A stretch of 64,000 bases of DNA from contig NW_012236531.1 of NCBI RefSeq assembly GCF_000787575.1, forward strand, positions 217,054 to 281,053, in the 5' to 3' direction. Positions 32,809 through 43,521 of the stretch are shown here, piece after piece. The translations under genes were made by a program, and so were the position numbers. Each line of letters starts with the position of its first letter. The stretch's first letter is position 1. Source of the stretch: Acytostelium subglobosum LB1. Taxonomy: Eukaryota; Evosea; Eumycetozoa; Acytosteliales; Acytosteliaceae. The notes beneath the pieces are model-generated. The model did not search any database. It saw only the letters and a list, made by a program, of their open reading frames with translations, and was not told the origin of the DNA.

Positions 32809-34166
32809 TCAAGTCATCTTTCTGGAAGTGAAGGGACAACGTTTCATCACAACATGTGTACGTGTTGATTGAAGTTGGAGAAGCTTCTGAACGTTTGAGC
32901 TTGATTGCTCGTGGTCTGGTTTGAGGTGGATGTCAATGGTCTGGAGCGAGGTGTTCAGGTTGATGGCCGCGACCAGGCGATCGACGTCGTTACTCTCTAG
33001 CAGGTCCACATGATGGCAATATTTGGCACTGGATCGATGGTTGGCACCAATAATACGTGCAATGTTGTTCAGGTTCGTCAGATTGCAATTGTAAAGATTG
33101 AGTTGATCGACGTTGTTGAGCGACTCGATGAGCTCATCGCTGTACTCAATGTCTTGGTCATCACGATCGTCTTCGTCCTCCAGACACTCCAAAGCCCAGG
33201 TGAAGACTCGTCAGATGTCTGGTCACGGGCGAGAGAATGCGTTGGGATGGTGTTGCGAACAACTTCCATCAACCAGTATGTGAGATTGCTCGGGTGCTGA
33301 ACAATGTGCCGGTAGGGTGCCTTTGACGCCAACTGTGGATAAAAGTGCTTCAGCTCCAACCCGCACAAAGAAGTAGCGCCCTCAAGGTAGACAATGAGCG
33401 ATTTGTAGAAGGCGTTGGTATTGTACACCATGCCTGGTTGATAAGCGATGCCAAGTATGAGGCGCTCAAGATGGCTGAAATGGCGAAGGGCGGAGAAGAA
33501 TGTAGATGGCGAGCCAAGAACAGCAAATGAGAGGACCCCGTGATTATATATATCGTCATCGATCCACAGCACCTTTAGGGAGTCAAAGCAGTTGTGTCTC
33601 AATGCGTCCATGAGTTGTCCATAGTGTTCGTCTTTGTCATGGTCAAGTAGCGCAGTGATCTTGAGGTTCTCGAGGGCTGGGAGACGCGAGGACAGAAGAC
33701 GCAGGATGTCCAACTCTGAGTCAAAGGTGAGGCCGGTGGATAGGTCATCGTAGATGACCAAATTGAGGTCTGTCAACCCGGGCATGGAGCGCGGTGGAAG
33801 CAGGCCGATCGGCGCGTGCAACGACCACATGCGGTCCAGGATGAGTCGCCCAAGCCACTGTGAATGTGAAGGTATCAGATGTTCGAGATGATATCCTGCC
33901 ATATCTAGTTTGATAGTCGCAGGCGTCAGCGACAGCACACAGAAAGGAGAGTCGATGAGGCTGTCGACATATTCCTTCAGGGCATCATTCCTCAAGATTA
34001 GACGGTTGTTCTTGGACTTGACGATCGAGTGGAAGCTCCAGCAAACTAGTGCGAGTCGCAAACACTCGAATCTGTGGGCGAATCTTTCCACCTCGTCTAA
34101 GTCCCTAGGCATTGGCCAATAGTTGTCGATGACCAACCTCCCCAACAGAACAGTAAGCTCGCTCAT
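32809..34166 (-). CDS. F-box/LRR-like protein gene with a frameshift
   Basis: The frame from Met 34166 (MSELTVLLGRLVIDNYWPMP) runs through an F-box-like start (LRLALVCWSFHSIVKS) and LRR-like strands (MPGLTDLNLVIYDDLS, ALENLKITALLD, LSHLERLILGI). At about 33195 the family-like sequence jumps to another frame, continuing ALECLEDEDDRDDQDIEY and ending NTSLQTIDIHLKPDHEQS. One extra G at the CCTGGGCTTTGG site would restore a single frame of roughly 450 aa. No convincing intron spans the break; the best GT-AG pair is only about 43 nt. It is either a young pseudogene, an assembly error, or a shifted product. It is a paralogue of the 27865-29331 gene. Confidence 0.65.
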
Positions 34167-34557
34167 ATTTTATAAGTTGACTGATGGTATATTGACGATT
34201 GATATATATATTTAAAAGATCGAATCAATCAATCAATCAATCAACCGGGGACTTACTTGATTCCCGCTAATGCCACGACAAAATACGGCCTGGATCACGT
34301 CTGGATCAACTCGTATATGATATTGATGCCGAGTTGGCACGCCTCCAAGGCCAGGTCCAGAAACCTTAGGCAATAGAATGAATGAATAAACTCCTCGTGG
34401 CGGCAACGCTTGTCCGTCCCGCACACAACTCTTCACGTTCACGGATTTCTTTGAATCTTGAACTTGACGCGCCACAACTATTGATCACACTAGTCATTCT
34501 TTCATTCGATTAGAATTAATTACTTCTTCATTTGAATGAATATACATGTAAACCACA
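34167..34557. other. divergent region with an unassigned minus-strand exon-like segment
   Basis: A minus-strand frame at about 34475-34249 is GC-richer than the surroundings, encodes VYSFILLPKVSGPGLGG and HQYHIRVDPDVIQAVF, and ends at a strong donor (CAA followed by GTAAGT) and TTGATT repeats like a real exon. No ATG start is visible in that frame, and no clear acceptor joins it to the downstream gene; a CGAG acceptor at about 34155 would be in frame with LTVLLGRLV but is atypical. It could be a 5' exon of the F-box/LRR gene, or a remnant. Confidence 0.35.
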
Positions 34558-36909
34558 ATGGATGACCCTACAGAGATTAGTAATGAACCAGTTGATCATC
34601 ATGCAATAGTGGAGGAAGAAGATGAAGTTCAACAATCACCTCCATCAACAACAACAACACAATCAGCAATGTCAAAGTCACAGCCACAATATATAGACAT
34701 ATTCGATGATCAGTATAATGGTGCACCTGAAGTGGACTTCTTTGAACAGTCCCCTGTAAACAATGTAACAGCTGTCTCGAAGCAAGAATCATTGCAACCC
34801 TTTACAACAGCGACATCATCCTCAGTGATTGATTCAATCAATATACGACCAGTTGACAAAGATGCTGCAGCTGCAGCTGCTGTCATTGATGAACCTACAG
34901 CTGCTTCATCAACAATGAAAGAGAGTATCGATAAGATTGCATCTGAACAACAACAGCTGTCCAATGAAGATGACAATGATGATGATCAAAACAAGATTGA
35001 TCAAGATATGGATGATGTCGAGCGAGACTTATCAACAGCATTCGAGAATGAAAGGAACATTGAACTTACACCATGGATATGTGATGCATTCGCCAACGGT
35101 CATTCTCCATTAGGTGCACTCATACAGATAATAGGATCAGTATGTATACATACTGGAACTATCCCACTCAATCAATCAATCAATCACTCACTCAATCATT
35201 CAATCGATCAGCCAAGACAAGACCAGGCACAGAGCAAGAGTAGGAGCACCAGTGCTCCTCCAGGCATTCGATTCAGGATATCTGATGGACATTGCTTTGT
35301 GGATGGAGTGTTCAATGAGTCAGTGGTACAAGGCATGTTCAAGCGTATCAAGAGCTATATACCAGTTCATTTGGTTGGCTGTATATTACGTCTACAACAT
35401 TACATGTTGTTTCCAAATGTACTGCATCAAGGCATTGATATATACATTGAACGAGCGACAATCATACGCAAGTTGCCAATGGTGTTGAACTTCAATGGAC
35501 TGCTTCCAGTTGGCAATGATAAACGAGTGGAGATGATATTAAGGAGGTATGTCATCATCTGGCCATGGATATGTCAATCGGTCAATCAATCACTCACTGG
35601 AACTATTCCATCACTCTTTCAATCATTCAATCAATCAATGATATAGGACACATCCAAAGAACTATTACATGGAGAATCCAGTGTTGTCCAATCAATCAAC
35701 TGAACTCTACAGGGAGAGTTATGTTAGGGAGGTCGAGGAGGATGAGGTAGGCATGCAGGAGTGTATGATACCAGAGGAAACAATGAGAGTATTTACCGAA
35801 GATGGTATGTATATTTGTTCAGTTCCGGCGCACCAGAACATACTTTGTTCATCAGCTGACAAACATCCTATGTCATATTAGATCAATGGCAAGAGGAAGC
35901 CTATTCATCAAGGAGTACATATGTGGCACCATCACCATCATCAGCGCAAAAGAAGCCCCAGGCCCAACAAGGTGATGCCAGTGCAAATACAAAGAGTGAT
36001 GTGGATGAGAAGTCAAAGAAGATCGATCCAATGATATTGGATGGTAGAGTCAAGAATGATAGCGTGAGTCAACAACAAAAGTCGAGTCTGGATGTTGTCA
36101 CCAATGGAGGTCGGGCTCAGCCAAAGCAAGAGTCATTGGAGCCAAAGCCTGCCGCTGCTGCACAGGTGACACAAGTAATGCCACAAGCACAGACACAATC
36201 ACAGACAAAGCCACAACCACCACAAGATAAGTCGCCTATAGACACAACAGCCAAGACACTGCTCCAATCAGACAAAACAAAGCCAAATACACAGAAGCAA
36301 CAAGTACAAACACAGGCAGAGACAACCAAGAAAGTACCACTGATCAAGCCACAAGTACAACAACAGGTACCATCACCAACCAAACCCACAACCAAAACAA
36401 ATACACAACAGCAACCAATCACCAAAGCGGACCAACTACCGCAACCCCAACCACAAACAAAGTCTAAGACAGTGACGAAGCCAACGCCAAAGCCACAGGC
36501 CAAGCCACAGGCTCAGCCACAACCACCATCGCCAACGACAACAACGACGACAACGACAACGACAGCACCAGCACCAGCACCAACGACATCACCAGCACAA
36601 ACAACAGGAACAACTGGAAAAACAACAACAAAGACCAAGGAACCAGTTGCCAAAGCCACAGTCGTCGATTTAGATGACGATTTTATCGATGTGGATGACG
36701 AGACAGCCCAGCCAATAGTTGGATTGGGGAAGAAAAGGAAAGGTGTTTCAGCCCAAGGTCAATCGGACAACTCCAACTTGAAGAAGAGGAAGAAGAAGAA
36801 GAACAACAACAAGAACAAGAAGACCAAAAGCAAGACCCAGAATCAAGTAAAGAATACACAGCCGCCAGCTGCATCTGAGCAGTCTGGCCAGCCCTACAAA
36901 CGTTTGTAG
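34558..36909 (+). CDS. OB-fold protein, candidate TPP1/ACD-like telomere factor
   Basis: Four exons (34558-35139, 35212-35546, 35647-35804, 35882-36909) give 700 aa. Residues 1-165 are acidic and disordered. A compact region (about 168-310) starts IELTPWICDAF with PWI at 172-174, then LGALIQIIGS, RFRISDGHCFVDGVF, VHLVGCILRLQHYMLFP and IDIYIERATII. The PWI start, the xxxSDGxxxVxxxx strand and the spacing recall the OB fold of TPP1/ACD, Tpz1 and Est3. A Gln/Thr/Pro/Lys-rich linker leads to an acidic patch (VDLDDDFIDVDDE) and a very basic C-terminus (LKKRKKKKNNN) that looks nuclear. The OB-fold call is moderately firm; the telomere role is inference. Intron 1 is 72 nt with no stop. Confidence 0.7.
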
Positions 36910-37076
36910 GTGAGCTCATTCCATTCTCCACCTGTATTCATTCATTTCTTCGTCTGATTGCCAGGCAGCCTCGATCAATGGTTGAGTTGTAAATCTCTAT
37001 TACTGGTTTATTTGTATATCTATATTCCTATGCGCACATTTATCTATTTATCTATCTATCTATGTATCTAATCAAT

Positions 37077-39684
37077 CTAGAAGTGATCGTTCAAGTCTAC
37101 AAGTAGCGTTGACGGTGAGCATGGTTGTTAGTTGACAAATGAGTGATCAGGTCAATGTTTAAGGTTTAGGTTACTTACCATTGTCATCAAGAATCTGAGC
37201 GTCGTCGTCCTCAATGCCAAACTCATCGTCTGCCAATGAGTTTGGTTTGTAGCCGAGCGTTGAATACTTTTGCTCGTTGGTGATGCCGATCTTCTTGAGC
37301 AGCTTGACTCTCGTTTCTGGATGCTTCCACAGGTAGAAGGCGCCTGAGGCCACGACGACGGCCAGCAGCACCAGGATGACGACGGCGGCAATCCATCCCT
37401 TGGACTGGTTGTTGTCACTGCCCGGACAGTCTCTGAACTCCTGGATGTATGAGCTCTCCACACCTCCAGTGCACTGATCGCCAGTGATCTTCCTGTAGCC
37501 ATTGATGATGGGGTACTTGGTGTTGGGTGGGCAGTACTCGGGTGGGTAGGTGGGTGGAGTGTAGCTCTGCGAGATGGCGCACAGCAGTGGCTGGTCGTCA
37601 GTCGAGACTTCGGTGTAGCCAACATCGCACTCAAAGTCATCGTCGACACATGGCAGCTGGGAGACGACAGCGCCAGGCAGATTGTCGGCCTGGTAGCACT
37701 TGGCGCCTTTGACCATTCTGGTCTCGGTGATCTGTCCGCCCATGATTGGACGGGTGGTGAACAGTTCGTGATCATCGTCTCCACACTGACGGAGGCCCAG
37801 TGGACCAAAGTCAACACCGTAAATAACATGTGGAGTCAACACCAAAAACTTGAGAGTAGATGAGTATGGATCGGTCAAGATGTCATCGACATCGGTGGGA
37901 TCGTCAGTAGTGAATTGGACAGTTGCAAAGGAAGCTCCTTGGTCCAAAGAGAACCTATGATTGATTGATGGATTGATTGATTGAGTAAGCGAGAGTGAGT
38001 TGGTGATTGCTTGATTGAGTGAAAGAGTGAATAAACGGCCAGATACTCACTTCAATGTGTTGGCAGTGGCGTTGGCAAGCAAGAGGACGTTGCCATAGTT
38101 TCCAAACTCGTAGACTGACGGGCTAGAAGAATAAAGAGTTAGTGTTTGTTTGTGATTGATTGATTGAGTAGGTGATGCTTGAGTACATACCCTTCGTAGA
38201 TTGATGTCCAGTTTACACCAGTGTCCCTTGAGAACCATGTTGTGGTCCTGGCAAGAGGGTTCTTGGTGTTGAGATTGTTATCAATGTATCCAGTGGCCAC
38301 GGCCAAACCAAAGACATTGTCGTTGGTGTAAAATGGATGCACCTGGTCCACAGAGTTTCCGTTGAAGTTAAGGGAGCAGCCCTTGCACGAGCCACCAGCT
38401 GGTGGATTGAACTTGACCCACCTGCCACCATTATCATATGATATCATGGAAACGAGCTGCAGTGGCTTGCCCTCGCCGGCGTTGAAGTTGACTACCTGGT
38501 TGGCAACGTAGGTGCCTGGGATGCCGTCGAACGTGTCAAAGTCGTAAATGCCGTTGAACTTGTTGACGTGCAGCAAGGACGGGGTGTACTGGCTGCCTGA
38601 CGAGTCGGACGTGTAGACATCACCGAAGCTCTGTGTTGTTTTCCACTGGATGCCGACCCAGATCGAGCCGGTCTCATCGTTGATGAGGTCGTAGTCTTTG
38701 GGGATCTGGTTGGCGGGCAGCTCAAAGTTGCACTTGAGCAGACCCTTGAGGTTGTTGTTGTAGGGCTCGATGTTGTTCCTCACGTAGAGCGTGGCGCCGC
38801 TGGTCTTGGTGTCGAACGCCTTGACGTAGAGGTAGTTGGTGGTCGCCTGCAGGTCCTGCACGTTGGGGATCAGCTTGACGATTGTCTTGCCCAGATCGGG
38901 CGAGTAGATGAGCGTGACGGTGGTCTCGCCAGCCATGGGCATCGGTGCCATCGCGTACAGACCGGTATCTGGAGAGGGATTGATCATCGGGTCCCAGATG
39001 ATGACATTTGTGATCGAGTAGGTCTCAAAGATCGGTGTCCAAGTCCTGCCAAAGTTTGGTGAATAATATGCTTCATTGTTCGATTTCGTCACCAAGTATC
39101 CCGACTTTGAAGGGTTCACAACGATCTGATCAAAGATCTTTGAAATGTTTGATTGAATAAACGTTTCTCCCTCATCATAAGATATGAAGAAGTAAGAATT
39201 CTTTCCACTCTCAGCTCTGAACATGACCTAAGTATGATTGATTGGTTGAATATGAGTGTGAGTATGATTGATTGGTCATGTGAACACGTATGTGATTGAT
39301 TGTTGTGTACTTACCATGTTCTGATTCATTCCATCAAGGATGATTTGGTTCTTTATGGCACCAAATGATTTGATTGGGACTGATAGGTTGGCATTGATGA
39401 ATGTTGTGCCAGAGTCTGATGATCTCCAAACTGCGCCATTGAAATCAATGACCAATATAATCTGGTCACTCATATATACTACCGACTCCTCATCCATCCA
39501 ATCTATATCATGCTATGTTGAGTATTAGTATGAGTTTGGACATTGAGTTTGAGAGTAATACATGAGAGTAATTACATACTCTTGTAATTGTTGGTAAAAG
39601 ATCTGCAGAGACTGTCATTGTGGTCATCATCAAAAACATCGTTACCACAATAGCTGTGGTAAAGATAATTGTTGAAGACTTCAT
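37077..39684 (-). CDS. VPS10/sortilin-type sorting receptor
   Basis: Six exons (39684-39580, 39512-39315, 39227-38191, 38122-38051, 37954-37179, 37096-37077) give 735 aa. A signal peptide opens the protein. BNR-like Asp-box blades typical of VPS10 follow (GAVWRSSDSGTTF, FFISYDEGETF, YSPNFGRTWTP, LIYSPDLGKT, SYDNGGRWVKF, WFSRDTGVNWTSIYEG, SLDQGASF), then a Cys-rich 10CC-like module (CGDDDHELF, GAKCYQ, LPCVDDDFECDVGYTE, YCPPNTKY, DQCTGG). One transmembrane helix (WIAAVVILVLLAVVVASGAF) and an acidic cytoplasmic tail follow. It should carry lysosomal or endosomal cargo from the Golgi. The last 20-nt exon adds DLNDHF; without splicing the protein would end NGK. Confidence 0.9.
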
Positions 39685-40213
39685 GTTTGTATCTGTATCT
39701 TTGTATCTGTATCTGTATTATGTTTGTTAAGTGTGTGTTTGAAAAGGAAACACCTCAAAGTCATTGAAGATACTAAGTATCTTCGTCGTGTTTGTTTGGT
39801 TGGTTGGTTAGGGGGGAATGAAGAAAGGCATGAAGTCGATTACCTGCCAAAGTAATAAATAAAAAATCAAAAAAGGCCTTGGAATTATCAAATTGACACA
39901 CAGATTGCAAGGTGGTAGGTCAGGGAGGTTCATTCAATGTGCCATTCGTGTGTGGTGGTGTCAACACGACAAACTAAAGTGTGTGTTTATGTCTGTTTGT
40001 GTGTGTGTATCTCTTTTTTATCCAGATCTTATTCCCACTTCTTTGAGATGTCAATGAAAATACTCTCACGCTCACGCAAAGGATACAAGACAGTTGTCAG
40101 TTGGAGTAAGGTCGTGGTCTTTGGACCTTGAGGGTTTGAGGCAGGCAAATGATTGATGGAGAATAGTGTTGGACATTCACACGACGACGACGACGACGAC
40201 TTTACTTTACATA
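39685..40213. other. intergenic region with (ACG)n run
   Basis: Between the VPS10 start and the 3' end of the thioesterase gene, both on the minus strand. It contains GTATCT repeats near 39690-39720, AT-rich DNA, GT repeats and a perfect (ACG)n run at 40181-40200. A 64-codon plus frame at 39937-40131 has no protein features. No RNA gene recognised. Confidence 0.6.
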
Positions 40214-41008
40214 TTAGTTGGATGGAGTAGTAGTAGTCGTTGGCTTGGGATACATTATTAACTCTGTACAGCGGAATAGTGCAAGTGTTGACTTGGTGGT
40301 AGAGTCGGTGATGGTTGCATCCCATACTTGAGTCGTACGTCCACCATGTACAAGACGCGCCTCACAAGTTAGCAATGCACCTGCTTTGGATGTGCCCAAG
40401 AAGTTGGTCTTTAACTCAATCGTTGTGAATCCTGTAGCGCCCTTTGGTAGCTTGGAGAAACATCCAAATCCACAAGTAGTATCAGCCAAAGTAATCAAAC
40501 TAGCTGCATGAATGAATCCATTGGCTGCCATATGATGTTCACCAATGAGCATCTAATGAATGATTGATTGAGTTGTCAGTGAATGAGTGAATGAGTGAAT
40601 GAATGGGTGTTGATTGATCACTTACACTGGCATGTATCGAGCTATCATTCACTGACACGATCTATGTATGCATGAGGTTGTTAAGGTTAGGATTTGTCAC
40701 GCGAACATACATTGACATTGACTTGGACATACCTCAAAGTTCATGTATGCTGGAAGACCAGCTGTGGCGCGACTCCGTAACAGGACTAGCCAATCTTCGT
40801 TGGACACTTGTAGATTCTTTCTGTCCTTGATCTCCAAGAAGCTTTTCATATCTTGAGCCATCTCAATGGTTGACTTTGTTGAGTACATTGATGTGTTGCC
40901 GCCCAACAATGCGCGGCTACACTGACCTTGCAAGGTGGTGGACATGATATGTCCACTGATCCTCTGTGTCATCAGACCTCTTGCACAAACTGTAAGTCTA
41001 TTCAACAT
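40214..41008 (-). CDS. hot-dog (4HBT/PaaI-like) thioesterase, probably mitochondrial
   Basis: Three exons (41008-40733, a 36-nt exon 40661-40626, 40552-40214), all phase 0, give 216 aa. The N-terminus is Arg/Ser-rich without acidic residues (MLNRLTVCARGLMTQRISGH), like a mitochondrial presequence. The C-terminal hot-dog domain has NGFIHAASLITLADTTCGFG (the long central helix with its N-x-x-H-A-type catalytic region), FTTIELKTNFLG and a basic strand HGGRTTQVWDATI. Such enzymes hydrolyse acyl-CoA or aryl-CoA thioesters; the exact substrate is unknown. The 36-nt exon supplies IVSVNDSSIHAS, which links a strand to the HotDog helix and is needed for the frame. Confidence 0.82.
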
Positions 41009-41236
41009 CTGATCTATATCTTGTAGCTTATATTATAATATATTGGAAATGAGTTCAATCAAGAATGATCATCGTGTTGCCTGTTCACTTCCACCCCACA
41101 TCCCCGAACTGATTGATCAATCATTCGTGTGATGATCAAACACACACATAGAACGTATATTTCTCAATGATATGATCTTTTATTACTATTTATATAATTG
41201 ATCAACCCTTTTGATTACAGTATAATGATGATGATC

Positions 41237-42747
41237 TTAGTTGAGGACGACAGACCACTCGCTTGGGATCTCTCCATATTGAATTCCCATGAGTGTGTCG
41301 GCAACACGGGCAGTCAGAGCACCAGCACCCTTGGCAGCATCGATGGGGATGGGATAGTCCTGTCCCTTGTAGTGAATGCTGCAGATTGGCGAGACGATGG
41401 CAGCAGTGCCAGCGCCAAAGGCCTCCTTGACGCGACCCTCCTTGATGGCCTTGGCCAACTCGGACATGGTGAAGTTCTTCTCGACCACCTTGAACTCGCC
41501 CCACTGGTTGGCCAGCTTGATGATTGAGTCACGGGTGATACCGGGCAGGATGGTGCCGTCGCTCAAGGGTGGTGTGATCAGCTCCATCTGGCCGTCGTTG
41601 TTCTTCCAGAATACAAACATGTTCATCGTTCCGACCTCGGTGATCTGATCGTTGAGCAGCCAGAGCACCTGCTGGAAGCCCTTCTTGGCAGCCTCGAGCT
41701 GTGGGAAGATGGTTGGGGCGTAGTTGCTGCCCAGCTTAAAGCCGCCAGAGCCTCCGACCCAGGCGCGCACGTAGCGGTCGTCAGCCAGCAGCTTGACTGG
41801 CTTGAAACCCTCTGGGTAGTATGGGCCCACTGGTGAGGCAATGACAAACATCAATGCGGTCTGTGGTGTGCCGACGCCCAAACTCTTCTGAGTGGCGATC
41901 ATAGTTGGTCGCAAGTACAATGAGTATCCTCTTCCCTCTGGAATCCAATCCTTGTCCAACAAGACCATCTGCTTAATCAACTCAAGGACTGCCTCCTTGT
42001 TGAATGTCTAATGTATAGCGAATTAAGGAATTTAGATTAGAGGGGGATGACGTTTCTTTCCTTTGGGTTATGCGATGATATCTAACAACATACTGGCAAA
42101 CAAATCCTTTCGGCGGACTTGTAAAGTCTGTTCATGTTCTCCATTGGTCTGAAGAGACGGATCTTTCCGTTGGCATCCTTGTAGGCCTTCATTCCCTCGA
42201 AACACTCGAGAGCATAATGGAAGACTGAGGCTGAGGGTGGCAGTGAAAGGTTGTGGTAGCCAGAGATCTTTGGCACGCCCCATCCGCTGTTGGCATCCCA
42301 AGCGACCTCGACCATGTGATCCGAGAACTCCTTTCCAAACACCAGCTTGTTCTTATCGGTGTACTTTGGGAGTGGAGTCTTTGTCTTTTCGACCACCAGT
42401 GAGTTCACCTATGTTTGTTTGGTTGTATGTATATCGGATGCGAACCGAGGCGACATCGGGGATTTCTACGCGTAAGTATATCATTCGTTTTTTATATTCT
42501 CCAAACATAAGGAGTTCCCCTTTGGCAGGGCGGGAGGTAAGTTGTTGTAGAATATGAATATCCGGATATTCATTCGGTATGATTCCCAATAATCTTTGGT
42601 TCGTCTTGTTGTTGATGTTGATGTCGTTGTTGATGTTGTTTGATTGGAACATTATATTACATTGATGGTGAACTTGTCGGTGGCTGTTGAGTAACGTCTC
42701 AATCCAGAGTAGAGAGTGTTCAATGGTCTGTTTACTTTTGAGAACAT
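41237..42747 (-). CDS. bcaA: branched-chain amino acid aminotransferase (fold type IV PLP)
   Basis: Three phase-0 exons (42747-42661, 42408-42094, 42007-41237) give 390 aa. Exon 1 is a mitochondrial-type leader (MFSKVNRPLNTLYSGLRRYS). The body has FSDHMVEVAWD...GWG, LHY-type FHYALECFEGMKAYK, GYSLYLRPTMIAT, GGFKLGSNYAPTIFPQ with the PLP-binding Lys near 225, and EAFGAGTAAIVSPI. It converts Leu, Ile and Val to 2-oxo acids using 2-oxoglutarate, feeding branched-chain catabolism. Intron 1 is 249 nt, the longest in the window, and includes an 18-bp perfect palindrome at 42555-42572. The symbol follows D. discoideum usage as I recall it. Confidence 0.93.
42555..42572. repeat. perfect 18-bp palindrome in aminotransferase intron 1
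   Basis: TGAATATCCGGATATTCA reads identically on both strands. It sits in the longest intron of the window, and a dimeric protein site or RNA hairpin is possible. No further support. Confidence 0.6.
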
Positions 42748-43521
42748 TATTATATAGTATTGTTATAAATATATATATTTATATGTTTACAAGAGGAATA
42801 ATAAGGAGTAAGTAAATAGTGAATGAATGAATGAGCGACTTCACCAAAAACAAAACAACATCACCATCATAAACTCAACCCTACTCCCAGGAATCAACAC
42901 TTCTTCTGAAAATCAATAAAATAAATAAAATTTGACGTGTGTGGGAAATTTCAAAAGTGACCCTATCTTGTTCCCATCCACCACTCACTCACTCTAACTC
43001 ATTCAATCATTCGTCTCTTTGACTGATGCCATCAATCATTGGTTAGGGGGTAATAATTACCTAAAGTGTATTGATCAATACTGATTTAGTCATTTCTTCT
43101 TCTTCTTTGGAAGCTTATTCCATTAGATTATAATGGGCACCCCTTTCCTACAATCCTCTCAACTCACTAATTCTGAATTCAGATTCGGTTCAGTCCATCA
43201 ATCAATCTTATCTTAACTTTTATCTTCCAAAATATTGGACCGAGTGATACCAAACTTGTAATGTTGTAAAGTGTTGTGAGATGATAAAATGAATGAACGA
43301 AAGAATGATTGATTGGTTTATTTGACAAAATGAGGACTTACTACAGTGTGAGGACTTACTACAGTGTGAGGACTTACTACAGTGTTGGGGTTGAGCCATG
43401 TTCGTTCACTGAACATCACAAAAGTAGTAATTAGTGATCGATCAATCAGTATAGTGCACAAACATAAAGTAATTTATACATATTCATATACTTTGTATTA
43501 TACATTGATAGTTATTACAAG
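42748..43521. other. divergent intergenic region, BCAT / methyltransferase
   Basis: About 770 bases with promoters of both divergent genes. AT-rich with TGAATGAA tracts near 42820 and a three-copy 18-bp tandem repeat at 43332-43385. No long coding frame or RNA gene recognised. Confidence 0.6.
43332..43385. repeat. three tandem copies of an 18-bp unit
   Basis: GAGGACTTACTACAGTGT occurs three times without interruption or mismatch, starting at 43332, 43350 and 43368. It lies about 140 nt upstream of the methyltransferase start codon, so it may be a repeated regulatory site or a recent slippage event. Confidence 0.8.
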
